Source of the DNA: Streptomyces flavofungini
Lineage (GTDB): Bacteria > Actinomycetota > Actinomycetes > Streptomycetales > Streptomycetaceae
DNA length: 64,000 nucleotides
Direction of reading: 5' to 3'
Assembly: GCF_014650815.1 (NCBI RefSeq)
Contig: NZ_BMVR01000011.1
Span: 1 to 64,000, forward strand
Position 1 is the first letter of the stretch, and each line of letters begins with the position of its first letter. Both the position numbers and the translations under genes were made by a program. Of the stretch, positions 17,492 through 25,762 are shown piece by piece. The notes under the pieces were generated by a model. It was not told the origin of the DNA, did no database searches, and worked only from the letters and a program-made list of their open reading frames with translations.

Positions 17492-17914
17492 TCAGCCGAG
17501 TCCCACGAACGCCAGCCTTCGCGTTCGCGGATCCAGCTCTACCACCGCCACCGGCTTGTCGTAGGGATGGCCCGCGTTGGTGAGGCAGATCCACCGGCTG
17601 GTTCCAGCCACCCGGTGCGCGCACTCAAGGCGCGACCACTGGGCGGAGACGCGCGGGAGGGGCGGCACCTCCCCGGCCGACTGGGCGTTCGCCAGGAACA
17701 CGGACTCCGCGATGGTCCACACCCCGTCGTGCACGAGCATGGTGCGGGAGCCGTCGAGCGCGACGGGCCCGATGTCCCCCGCGCCCTGCCGCGAGGCGAG
17801 CCCGCGCAGCTCCGCCAACTGCCGCTCCGGCTCGACCAGATGCCCGGGCCGGTCCTTCCCGCCGCTCAGCTCCCGGTCCCACTCCCCGGGATGCGCGGGC
17901 GCGGCGTACTGCAC
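17492..17914 (-). CDS. Hypothetical protein, start uncertain, possibly lacking its N-terminus
   Basis: About 140 residues, with convincing coding sequence from RHAAVTVQYAAPAHPGEWDRE through RTMLVHDGVWTIAESVFLANAQ to WICLTNAGHPYDKPVAVVEL. The only in-frame starts are GTG 17914, which falls inside that coding stretch and lacks a ribosome site, and codons far upstream inside the lipoprotein gene. Coding character begins right after the lipoprotein stop (18009), so the protein probably followed that gene in an operon and has lost its start by mutation or a frameshift. Function unknown; it may be an extracytoplasmic partner of the lipoprotein (inference). Confidence 0.5.
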   Translation of the reverse strand: MQYAAPAHPGEWDRELSGGKDRPGHLVEPERQLAELRGLASRQGAGDIGPVALDGSRTMLVHDGVWTIAESVFLANAQSAGEVPPLPRVSAQWSRLECAHRVAGTSRWICLTNAGHPYDKPVAVVELDPRTRRLAFVGLG

Positions 17915-18008
17915 GGTGACGGCGGCGTGCCGCGTGCTCGCGTCGCCCTGGACATGCGAGCCGACATGACCGGGCGGAGCCCGGCCGACCCTGCCCGCAC
18001 CGGACCGG

Positions 18009-18359
18009 TCAGGGCGCGTCCGGGTCGTCGATGATCTTGCCGTGCTCGTCGAGCGTGTGGGTCCGCCAGTACACGTCCCACTTGTCGTCGACCTTCTCCG
18101 GCACCTTGCCCGCCGGGTAACGCACGTATCCCTTGGGGGGCTTGTCGTCCTCCGAGACACAGGCCGAGCCCGTGCCGTTCACGGTCATGACCGGGTACTC
18201 GCCGCCCCGGCAGACGTCCTCCTTGAAGTCGAGGACGGAACAGCCGGTGAGGGCCACGAGGACGGCCGCGCCCGCGAGGGCGGCGGCGCCGACGACGGCC
18301 GGGACGACGCCGCGCCGGGCGGCCCCGGTGGGTCGGCTGGTCGTGCGCGGCACGGGCAT
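18009..18359 (-). CDS. SCO0607 family lipoprotein
   Basis: 116 aa. It has an Arg-rich N-terminus, a hydrophobic segment (residues 18-36) and a lipobox ending LTGC with lipidated Cys40, so it is anchored outside the membrane. The mature part (CSVLDFKEDVCRGGEYPVMTVNGTG, PPKGYVRYPAGKVPEKVDDKWDVYW) is what I remember of the SCO0607 lipoprotein family, whose function is unknown. Two further cysteines could form a disulfide. A perfect palindrome lies 58 bp upstream. A related hypothetical gene follows. Confidence 0.8.
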   Translation of the reverse strand: MPVPRTTSRPTGAARRGVVPAVVGAAALAGAAVLVALTGCSVLDFKEDVCRGGEYPVMTVNGTGSACVSEDDKPPKGYVRYPAGKVPEKVDDKWDVYWRTHTLDEHGKIIDDPDAP

Positions 18360-18416
18360 GGTGGTCTCCAGTCGGTCGGCGTGCCTCTCACTCTCGCCGC
18401 CGAAGGCCGTCGATCC

Positions 18417-18434
18417 CTGAGTACGCGTACTCAG
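18417..18434. promoter_or_regulatory. 18-bp perfect palindrome upstream of the lipoprotein gene
   Basis: CTGAGTACGCGTACTCAG is fully self-complementary. It lies 58 bp before the lipoprotein start, where an operator would sit. Just beyond it (18456-18507) a 26-bp GC-rich unit containing CCCCTGCGCGGATG occurs twice. Confidence 0.6.
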
Positions 18435-18552
18435 AGAGCCCTGTGCGGATGCTCAGGCCTTCGGCCCCTGCGCGGATGTCGGGCCTCCGGCCCCTGCGCG
18501 GATGCCAGACCCCCACTCCCGTCCGCCGGAACAGCGCCCCGGAAACGGCGAA

Positions 18553-18584
18553 GGGCCCGGGACCGCATCAACGGTCCCGGGCCC
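18553..18584. terminator. Strong hairpin downstream of aspS
   Basis: A perfect 13-bp stem (18553-18565 with 18572-18584) with loop CATCAA, 21 bp past the aspS stop on the minus strand. Confidence 0.85.
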
Positions 18585-18604
18585 CGGCTGCCTTGGGCCA
18601 AGGG

Positions 18605-20413
18605 CTACTTGGCGTCCTGCTCCGCCTTGGCGGCGGCACCCTCGGCCTTGCCGGCGGCGACCGGCTTGCGCAGGGAGATGTTCAGCTCCTTGAGGCGGGA
18701 CTCCTCCAGCTCGCTGGGGGCGCCCATCATCAGGTCCTGGGCGTTGCCGTTGAGCGGGAAGGCGATCGTCTCGCGGATGTTGGGCTCGTCGGCGAGGAGC
18801 ATCACGATGCGGTCGACGCCGGGGGCGATGCCGCCGTGCGGCGGGGCGCCGAGGCGGAACGCCTTCAGCATGCCCTTGAACTCGTGCTCGACGGTCTCGG
18901 CGTCGTAGCCCGCGATCTCGAAGGCCTTCAGCATGACGTCGGGCTCGTGGTTGCGGATGGCGCCGGAGGACAGCTCGATGCCGTTGCAGACGATGTCGTA
19001 CTGCCAGGCCAGGATGTCGAGCGGGTCCTTCTCCTCCAGGTCCTTCATGCCGCCCTGGGGCATGGAGAACGGGTTGTGGGAGAAGTCGACGCGACCCGTC
19101 TCCTCGTCCTTCTCGTACATCGGGAAGTCGACGATCCAGCAGAACCGGAAGACGCCCTCCTCGAAGTGGCCCGCGCGCTTCGCGGCCTCGACGCGGACCG
19201 CGCCCATGATCTTGGAGACCTCGTCGAACTCGCCCGCGCCGAAGAAGACGGCGTGGCCGGGGGCGAGGGAGAGGCGCTTGGTCAGCTCCTCCACGTTGCC
19301 CTCGGTGAGGAACTTGGCGATCGGGCCCGCGAACGCGCCGTCCTCGCCGACGCGGATCCAGGCCAGGCCCTTCGCGCCGTGCTCGACCGCGTACTCACCG
19401 AGGCCGTCGAAGAACTTCCGGGACTGCCCGGCGGTGTCCGGCACCGGCAGCGCGCGCACGTGCTTGCCCGCGAACGCCTTGAACTCCGAGTCCGCGAAGA
19501 CGTCGGTGATGTCGACGAGTTCGAGCTTGGCGCGCAGGTCCGGCTTGTCGTTGCCGTACTTCAGCATCGACTCGCGGAACGGGATGCGCGGGAACGGCGA
19601 GGTGACCTCACGGCCGCCGCCGTACTCGGTGAAGAGCTCCGTCATCAGCTTCTCGATGGGCTGGAAGACGTCTTCCTGCTCCACGAAGCTCATCTCGACG
19701 TCGAGCTGGTAGAACTCGCCCGGCGAGCGGTCCGCGCGGGCGTCCTCGTCTCGGAAGCACGGCGCGATCTGGAAGTACCGGTCGAAGCCGGAGATCATCA
19801 GGAGCTGCTTGAACTGCTGCGGGGCCTGCGGCAGGGCGTAGAACCGGCCCGGGTTCAGGCGGGACGGCACCACGAAGTCGCGCGCGCCCTCGGGGGACGT
19901 CGCGGTGAGGATCGGCGTCGCCATCTCGTTGAAGCCGAGGGCCACCATCTTCGAGCGGATCGAGGCGATGACCGACGAGCGCAGCATGATGTTGCGGTGC
20001 ATGCGCTCGCGGCGCAGGTCCAGGAAGCGGTACTCCAGGCGCCGCTCCTCGTTGACCCCGTCCTCCGCGTTGACCGTGAAGGGCAGCGGCGCGGCGGTGC
20101 CGAGCACCTCGACGTCGGCGGCCTCGATCTCGATCTCGCCGGTCGGCAGCTCCGGGTTCACGTTCTCCGCGCCGCGCGAGACGACCTTGCCGTCAATCCG
20201 GACGACCGTCTCCTTGGAGAGCTTGTCCAGGGTCTCGGCGGCGGCCGTGCCGGGGCGGGCGACGAGCTGCGTGATGCCGTAGTGATCGCGGAGGTCGATG
20301 AAGAGGATGCCGCCCAGGTCGCGCCGATTGTGCAGCCATCCGCTCAGCCGGACGTCGGTGCCGACGTCAGAGGCCCGGAGCTCACCGCACGTGTGCGACC
20401 TGTACCGATGCAT
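18605..20413 (-). CDS. aspS: Aspartyl-tRNA synthetase
   Basis: 602 aa, bacterial class II enzyme. It has an N-terminal OB-fold anticodon-binding domain (VRLSGWLHNRRDLGGILFIDLRDH), motif 2 with FRDEDARADRSPGEFYQLDVE, the bacterial GAD insertion in the middle and motif 3 GGIAPGVDRIVMLLA. Actinobacteria commonly make Asn-tRNA by transamidation, so this enzyme may be non-discriminating, which the sequence alone does not prove. A Lys/Ala-rich tail (AAGKAEGAAAKAEQDAK) ends the protein. Start is ATG 20413. The gene is monocistronic, with a strong downstream hairpin. Confidence 0.95.
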   Translation of the reverse strand: MHRYRSHTCGELRASDVGTDVRLSGWLHNRRDLGGILFIDLRDHYGITQLVARPGTAAAETLDKLSKETVVRIDGKVVSRGAENVNPELPTGEIEIEAADVEVLGTAAPLPFTVNAEDGVNEERRLEYRFLDLRRERMHRNIMLRSSVIASIRSKMVALGFNEMATPILTATSPEGARDFVVPSRLNPGRFYALPQAPQQFKQLLMISGFDRYFQIAPCFRDEDARADRSPGEFYQLDVEMSFVEQEDVFQPIEKLMTELFTEYGGGREVTSPFPRIPFRESMLKYGNDKPDLRAKLELVDITDVFADSEFKAFAGKHVRALPVPDTAGQSRKFFDGLGEYAVEHGAKGLAWIRVGEDGAFAGPIAKFLTEGNVEELTKRLSLAPGHAVFFGAGEFDEVSKIMGAVRVEAAKRAGHFEEGVFRFCWIVDFPMYEKDEETGRVDFSHNPFSMPQGGMKDLEEKDPLDILAWQYDIVCNGIELSSGAIRNHEPDVMLKAFEIAGYDAETVEHEFKGMLKAFRLGAPPHGGIAPGVDRIVMLLADEPNIRETIAFPLNGNAQDLMMGAPSELEESRLKELNISLRKPVAAGKAEGAAAKAEQDAK

Positions 20414-20632
20414 CGTCGTTCATCCAGTCTTTCGGGATCGGGGAGAGTGCCCGGCCGGGGGCGTGCCCCGGCGGACGTAAAGAAGGTGCTGGCTGTCAAG
20501 GCTACCGTCCGGTGGGAGATCACTTCCCCCCGTATTCGGGCGCCCCGGTGTCCCCGCCCGGCACCCGTCCGCACCCCCGGCCCACGGGGCACAAGGTGGC
20601 GAGGGGTACACAACTGTTCCTACAGTGATTCA

Positions 20633-23047
20633 ATGCGCACCGATGAGCCCCGCGAGCAGGTGGGGGACGCCTCCCTGCCTCCCGACCGGGACTCCCTCCC
20701 GCCCGTGAGCGCCGTCCTCTCCATCGTCGCCACCGGCCTGTGGCGCTGGGACAACGCCACCGGGACCGTCACCCTCGACGCCGAGGCGGCCCGACTCCTC
20801 GGGCTTCCCCCGCACGCCCAGACCACCACCGAGGCGGGTGTGCGCTCCCGCTTCCACCCCGTCGACTGGAACGAGATCCACGGCATCGTGCAGCTCGCCG
20901 TCGCCGAGGGCACCCTCGCCGAGGCCCGGCTGCGGATCATGGACGAGCAGGGCCGCCGGGTCCTGCGGACGGTACGCAGCCGGACGAAGCCGATCGTCCA
21001 CGCGGGGGCGAGCACGTACGAGCTGCTCGGCACCATCCAGGAGGTCTCCGAGCCGTCCCCCGGCTCGGCCGCCCGCACGCCCGTCACCGGGGACTGGCGC
21101 CGCTCCCGGGAGGCGTTCCTGCTCGACGCGGGCCGCGCGCTCGCCGAGGCGCGGTCCACGAAGGAGGTCCTGCGGGTCGCCGCGGGCCTGTCCATGCCGG
21201 GCTTCTCGCCGGACGGCCTCGCCGTCTTCGGCGCCAAGGCGGACCGCCTCACCCTGGTCGGCCACCACGGCCACCACGGCTACGGCCACGACGATCCGCT
21301 CGCCTCGATGCCGCTGGACACCGACTACCCGGCCGCCGAGGTGCTGCGCACCGGCCGCGCGGTCTACCTCTCCTCTCCGGAGGACTACCGCCGCCGCTAC
21401 CCGACGGCCTGGCCGCTCGCCTCGCGCTTCGAGCGGCAGTCCTGGGCGTTCCTGCCGCTGATCGTCGCGGGCCGCACGATGGGCGCGTGGATGGCGGCGT
21501 TCACGTACCCCGTCTCGTTCACGCCCGACGAGCGGTCCGTCCTGACGACGGTCGCGCGCATGCTGGCGCAGGCCCTGTCGCGGGCCGGGGTCGCGGAGTC
21601 CGAGCGGGAGCTGACCGAGGGCCTGCAGCGCTCCATGCTGCCGATGCTGGGCCCGGAGATCCCCGGCATGGCCGTCGCCGCGCGCTACGTCCCGACGGGC
21701 GGGGGCCTGCAGGTCGGCGGCGACTGGTACGACGTGATCCCGCTGCCCAGCGGCCGCATCGCCTTCGTCATCGGCGACGTCCAGGGCCACGACGTGCGGG
21801 CGGCCGGGCTGATGGGGCAGCTCCGCATCGCCCTGCGCGCGTACGCCTCCGAGGGGCACCGCCCGGACGCGGTGCTCTCCCGCGCCACCCGCTTCCTGTC
21901 CGGCATCACGGACGGCATCGCCTACGGGTCGACGGACACCCGCGACGACCACGGGGGCGCGGCGGCCGACCCGCGCTTCGCGACGTGCCTCTACGTAGAG
22001 GCCGATCCGGCGACCGGTGTCCTGGAGATCGCCCGTGCGGGCCATCCCGAGCCCGTCATACGCATGAGTGACGGAACGGTTCTGCAGCGGCCCATCGCGG
22101 GCGGCCTCCCACTCGGCATCGACCCGGACGCCGACTACCCGACGACCCGCCTCGTCCTCGACACCGGCGAGACGATGCTGATCTGCACGGACGGCCTCAT
22201 CGAGACCGGCGGCCACGACCTGGAGACGGGGTGGACGCGGATCCGGAAGATTCTTGAGCGCTACGAAGACGACGAAGACGGCACCGCCGACACAGACGGC
22301 ACGGCTGGCACAGCCGACACGGCCGGCGCAACCGGCACAGACGGCACAGCCGATGCGGGCGCCGCCGGCGGCGGGCAGGCCGGTGGGCCCGAGGGGCACG
22401 CGGGCTTCGGCGCGTACGAGGCGCCGCCGACCGGGGACGACAGCCTGGAGGTCCTCGCCGACACCCTCGTCCAGGCCGTGCACGGGCCGTCCTCGCACCA
22501 CAGCACGGGCCCCCTGGCCGACCGCCGCGAGGACGACATCGCCGTGCTGCTGCTGCGCCGCACCGGCCGCCCCGACCAGCGCGCCCACACCCGCCGCACG
22601 ATGCTGACCATCGCCCAGGCCGAGCCGGAGCGGGTCGCGGGCGCGCGCGTGCACCTGCGGGACCTGCTGCACGACTGGTCGGACGACGAGCAGGTCGACT
22701 CCGCCGTCCTGCTGGTCTCCGAGATGATCACCAACGTCCTGGTGCACACCGACGGGGACGCGCTCCTGGTCGCCGAGGTCACCGGCGAGATGGACACGCG
22801 CAGGCTCCGGGTGGAGGTCGCCGACGGCAGCGACGACCTGCCCCACAAGCGGCACCCCGGGGAACTCGCTTCCTCCGGGCGCGGGTTGGTGCTCATGGAG
22901 CTGCTCGCGGACCGGTGGGGGGTGGATCCCCGGGGCGAGGGCAAGAGCATCTGGTTCGAGCTCTACGAAGGCTCGGGGGAGTCGCCGGGCGAGGGCGGCG
23001 CGCCTGCTGCCGGGGCCTTCGGCGCCGATCCGGAGGCCGCGCTGTAG
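20633..23047 (+). CDS. PAS-GAF-PP2C (SpoIIE) phosphatase with RsbW-like kinase domain
   Basis: 804 aa from ATG 20633. The frame is open far upstream, but that part is antisense to aspS. Order: PAS (about 25-145, LSIVATGLWRWDNATGTVTL), GAF (about 165-320), SpoIIE/PP2C (about 335-590, GGDWYDVIPLPSGRIAFVIGDVQGHD with metal-binding Asp), a Gly/Thr/Ala/Asp-rich linker (TADTDGTAGTADTAG) and a GHKL ATPase domain (about 680-790; SEMITNVLVHT, SSGRGLVLMELLADRWG). Such proteins switch partner anti-sigma antagonists by adding or removing phosphate. TACAGT at 20620-20625 could be a -10 for a leaderless message. Its last 85 bp overlap the convergent permease gene. Confidence 0.9.
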   Translation: MRTDEPREQVGDASLPPDRDSLPPVSAVLSIVATGLWRWDNATGTVTLDAEAARLLGLPPHAQTTTEAGVRSRFHPVDWNEIHGIVQLAVAEGTLAEARLRIMDEQGRRVLRTVRSRTKPIVHAGASTYELLGTIQEVSEPSPGSAARTPVTGDWRRSREAFLLDAGRALAEARSTKEVLRVAAGLSMPGFSPDGLAVFGAKADRLTLVGHHGHHGYGHDDPLASMPLDTDYPAAEVLRTGRAVYLSSPEDYRRRYPTAWPLASRFERQSWAFLPLIVAGRTMGAWMAAFTYPVSFTPDERSVLTTVARMLAQALSRAGVAESERELTEGLQRSMLPMLGPEIPGMAVAARYVPTGGGLQVGGDWYDVIPLPSGRIAFVIGDVQGHDVRAAGLMGQLRIALRAYASEGHRPDAVLSRATRFLSGITDGIAYGSTDTRDDHGGAAADPRFATCLYVEADPATGVLEIARAGHPEPVIRMSDGTVLQRPIAGGLPLGIDPDADYPTTRLVLDTGETMLICTDGLIETGGHDLETGWTRIRKILERYEDDEDGTADTDGTAGTADTAGATGTDGTADAGAAGGGQAGGPEGHAGFGAYEAPPTGDDSLEVLADTLVQAVHGPSSHHSTGPLADRREDDIAVLLLRRTGRPDQRAHTRRTMLTIAQAEPERVAGARVHLRDLLHDWSDDEQVDSAVLLVSEMITNVLVHTDGDALLVAEVTGEMDTRRLRVEVADGSDDLPHKRHPGELASSGRGLVLMELLADRWGVDPRGEGKSIWFELYEGSGESPGEGGAPAAGAFGADPEAAL

Positions 23048-24102
23048 CGGGTGCGCAGCTCGGAGAGCACGCCGAAGGCGGCGGCGGTCAGCGGTACGGC
23101 GAGCAGCATCCCGATGATCCCGGCGACGGACGCCCCCGCCGTGATCGCCAGCATCACCACCGCCGGGTGCATCTGCACGGTCCGGCTCTGGATCATCGGC
23201 TGCAGCACGTGCCCTTCGAGGACCTGCACGGCCAGCACGACGCCGAGCGCCCACAGCGCGATGAACGGACCGCGGTCGGCGAGCGCGACGAGGACGGCGA
23301 TGGCGCCCGACAGGAACGCCCCCAGGTACGGGATGTAGGCGCCGACGAACACCAGCGCGCCGAGCCCGGCGGCGCCCGGCACGCGCAGGATCAGCAGGCC
23401 GACGGTGATGCACACGGCGTCGATGAGCGCGATGACCGTCGTCCCGCGCATGAAGCCCTCGACGGCCGTGAACGCGCGCCGCGCCATCGCCTCGACGGTG
23501 TCCGCGGACGACTCGGGGACCAGGGAGCGCAGGGCGCCCGCGGTCTTGTGCGAGTCCCGCAGGAAGAAGAAGACGAGCAGCAGCGCGAGCACAGCGGTGG
23601 CGATCATCTCGCCGACCACGCTGATCCCGCTGACCACTCCGGAGGCGGCGGTTCCGCCGAACTTCCCCAGCAGGTCCTTGGCGTTGGACGCGAGGTCGTC
23701 GAGGGAGGTCCCGGCCGCGCCGAAGTGCTTCGACAGGTCGAGGGCGGCTTCCTTGAGGGACGAGATGATCTGGTCCCCGGTGTCGATGAGCGCCGCGACG
23801 ACGATGTACGTCGCGCCACCGACGACCGCGAGCACGGCCGCGCAGGTGAGTGCCGCGGCGACCGACCGCTGCACGCGCATCCGCACGAGCCGCCGGTACA
23901 GCGGCCCGAGCAGCGCCGTCCCCAGCAAGGCGAGCAGCACGGGCGTCACGGCCGTCTTGAACACCGTGCACAGCCACACCCCGACCCCGGCCACACCGGC
24001 GACGAGCAACACCACCACACACCAAGCGGCCACACGCCGCACAGCTTCGGGCAAAAGGGTATGCACGGGCTCCACCCGAACACGGCGGTACGGCCTACGC
24101 AT
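22963..24102 (-). CDS. AI-2E family (PerM/TqsA-like) membrane permease
   Basis: 379 aa from ATG 24102, or 367 aa from GTG 24066. The ATG lies inside a 13-bp-stem hairpin, and GGTGGAG stands correctly before the GTG, so the GTG may be the true start. It has about eight hydrophobic segments, a soluble loop after the third (DTGDQIISSLKEAALDLSKHF) and the family region GALVFVGAYIPYLGAFLSGAIA. The family includes autoinducer-2 exporters and Na+/H+ antiporters; the substrate here cannot be told. The 3' end overlaps the phosphatase gene by 85 bp, tail to tail. Confidence 0.85.
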   Translation of the reverse strand: MRRPYRRVRVEPVHTLLPEAVRRVAAWCVVVLLVAGVAGVGVWLCTVFKTAVTPVLLALLGTALLGPLYRRLVRMRVQRSVAAALTCAAVLAVVGGATYIVVAALIDTGDQIISSLKEAALDLSKHFGAAGTSLDDLASNAKDLLGKFGGTAASGVVSGISVVGEMIATAVLALLLVFFFLRDSHKTAGALRSLVPESSADTVEAMARRAFTAVEGFMRGTTVIALIDAVCITVGLLILRVPGAAGLGALVFVGAYIPYLGAFLSGAIAVLVALADRGPFIALWALGVVLAVQVLEGHVLQPMIQSRTVQMHPAVVMLAITAGASVAGIIGMLLAVPLTAAAFGVLSELRTRYSAASGSAPKAPAAGAPPSPGDSPEPS

Positions 24103-24120
24103 GCGGGGCGTAGGCCGTAC
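24088..24120. terminator. 13-bp-stem hairpin between pirin and permease genes
   Basis: GTACGGCCTACGC (24088-24100) pairs perfectly with 24108-24120 around a 7-nt loop, 43 bp past the pirin stop. It also covers the upstream candidate start codon of the permease. Confidence 0.6.
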
Positions 24121-24162
24121 GGACGTCTCCTGGGTGCGGTTACATGCCGTCCTTGGGCGCGG

Positions 24163-24907
24163 TTACATGCCGTGAACGGCGGGAACCGACCCCAGCAACC
24201 CCTTCTGGTAGTCCTCGAACGCCTGCTGCAGCTCGTCCCGGGTGTTCATCACGAACGGCCCGTAGTGAGCCATCGGCTCCCGGATGGGCTGCCCACCCAG
24301 AAGCACGACCTCCAGGTCGGGCGTGTGGGAGTCCTGCTTCTCGTCCGCCCGCACGGTGAGCGAACCGCCCCCTCCGAAGACAGCGGTCTGCCCCAGGTGG
24401 ACGGGCCGCCGCTCGGCCCCCACGGACCCGCGTCCGGCGAGGACGTAGGCGAGCCCGTTGAAGTCCTCCCGCCAGGGCAACGTGACCTCGGCCCCGGGCC
24501 GCACGGTCGCGTGGATCATGGTGATCGGCGTGTGCGTGATCCCGGGCCCCTCGTGCCCGTCCAGCTCCCCGGCGATGACCCGCAGCAGCGCACCCCCGTC
24601 CTCGGTGGTCAGCAACTGCACCTGCCCACCCCGGATGTCCTGATAGCGGGGGTCCATCATCTTGTCCTTGGCGGGCAGGTTCACCCAGAGCTGCAGCCCG
24701 TGGAAGAGCCCACCGGACATGACGAGGGATTCGGGCGGAGCCTCGATGTGGAGGAGCCCGGACCCGGCGGTCATCCACTGGGTGTCCCCGTTCTGGATGG
24801 TGCCGCCGCCCCCGTTGGAGTCCTGGTGGACGAAGGTGCCGTCGATCAGGTACCGGCGCGGTCACCTTGGGCAGGGTCAGCGGATTCTCGACGGTCACTG
24901 CAGGCAT
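24163..24907 (-). pseudogene. Pirin gene with internal deletion and frameshift
   Basis: From ATG 24907, with a strong AGGAGG, the reading is MPAVTVENPLTLPKVTAP, the usual start of actinobacterial pirins. It then passes straight into another frame at about 24855. The correct downstream frame resumes with YLIDGTFVHQDSNGGGGTIQNGDTQWMTAGSGLLHIEAPPE and runs to the normal C-terminus at 24163. The residues expected between, about 75-80 including the HPHRGFE metal-binding motif of the first cupin, are absent. An internal ATG at 24774 could still give a 203-aa fragment. Pirins are iron-binding cupins, some being quercetin dioxygenases. Loss of the metal site implies an inactive gene, unless the gap is an assembly error. 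Confidence 0.75.
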
Positions 24908-24935
24908 GGGTGGGACCTCCTTGTACGCTCAGATT

Positions 24936-24951
24936 AGTTGAACGTAGAACT
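24936..24951. promoter_or_regulatory. MarR-like palindrome upstream of the pirin gene
   Basis: AGTTGAACGTAGAACT is a palindrome in 12 of 16 positions (AGTT-ACGT-AACT). It lies 29 bp before the pirin start codon, over the probable promoter. Pirin genes are often controlled by MarR repressors, but no marR gene is in this window. Confidence 0.5.
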
Positions 24952-24968
24952 TTCTGCCACCTGGAACA

Positions 24969-25004
24969 CGGAACGCCCGGAGGGCATTCCCTCCGGGCGT
25001 TCCG
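24969..25004. terminator. 16-bp perfect hairpin downstream of the SseB-like gene
   Basis: A 16-bp stem (24969-24984 with 24989-25004) and a CATT tetraloop, 130 bp past the SseB-like stop and before the pirin promoter. Confidence 0.85.
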
Positions 25005-25113
25005 GTGATCACTGGTGGCGGGGTCCTTGGCCGAAACCGTCAGCCGTACGAATCCCCCGCGGGGCGGGGCTCGGCCGCCGCTGCGGACGACCGTACGGCG
25101 GATGGCCGCACCG

Positions 25114-25144
25114 CGGACTAGCCGTACAACGGACTAGCCGTACA
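25114..25144 (-). repeat. 2 x 15-bp direct repeat over the SseB-like stop codon
   Basis: CGGACTAGCCGTACA occurs at 25114-25128 and 25130-25144 with one base between. The second copy contains the stop codon of the minus-strand gene. Confidence 0.8.
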
Positions 25145-25613
25145 TGCGGCGCATGGCGAAGTCGACCATCTGCTCGACGGCCTTCGCGTCGAACACCATG
25201 CGGTGCTCGCCCTCCATGTCGAGGACGAAGCCGTAGCCGGTCGGCAGCAGGTCGATGACCTCCGCGCCGGTGATCACGAAGTACTTGGAGTCCTTGCCGG
25301 CGTACCGGCGCAGCTCCTTGAGCGACGTGAACATCGGGATGACCGGCTGCTGGGTGTTGTGCAGCGCGAGGAAGCCGGGGTTGTCGCCGCGCGGGCAGTA
25401 CACCTTCGAGGTCGCGAAGACCTGCTGGAAGTCCTCCGCGGACATCGACCCCGTGGTGAACGCGCGCACCGCGTCCGCGAGAGACGGAGGCGACGGCTCC
25501 GGATACAGCGGCGGCTGCTGGCCGTAACCACCGGGCGTCTGCGCTTGCGGCGGCGGCTGTTGCGGCGGGACGTACCCCTGCCCGACACCCGCGTGCTGGT
25601 CGTAGCCGTACAT
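25134..25613 (-). CDS. SseB family protein
   Basis: 159 aa from ATG 25613 (MYGYDQHAGVGQGYVPP). The longer frame to 25760 lacks coding character. It has an N-terminal Gln/Pro/Gly/Tyr-rich disordered stretch of about 45 residues. A single SseB N-terminal domain follows (ADAVRAFTTGSMSAEDFQQVFATSKVYCPRG, AGKDSKYFVITGAEVIDLLP, GYGFVLDMEGEHRMVF). The family is named for an E. coli serine-sensitivity enhancer and its molecular role is unclear; many Streptomyces paralogues exist. A strong terminator follows. Confidence 0.8.
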   Translation of the reverse strand: MYGYDQHAGVGQGYVPPQQPPPQAQTPGGYGQQPPLYPEPSPPSLADAVRAFTTGSMSAEDFQQVFATSKVYCPRGDNPGFLALHNTQQPVIPMFTSLKELRRYAGKDSKYFVITGAEVIDLLPTGYGFVLDMEGEHRMVFDAKAVEQMVDFAMRRMYG

Positions 25614-25762
25614 ACGGGCCAGGGTACCGACCCCGGGGCGGCCGCCGTACGAGGTCGGGAACGAGCAAGTTTCTGTAGCGGGCGCTAGACAAATGAAGGG
25701 CGGGGCGGCTACGGTTTTCATAGCGAGGACTACAGATACTGAGCGCCCTGGGGGGCCCACGC

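Noticed and set aside
18443..20632. Long plus-strand N-terminal extension of the phosphatase gene
   Set aside because: This part is antisense to aspS. The PAS domain begins right after ATG 20633, which has a promoter-like sequence before it.
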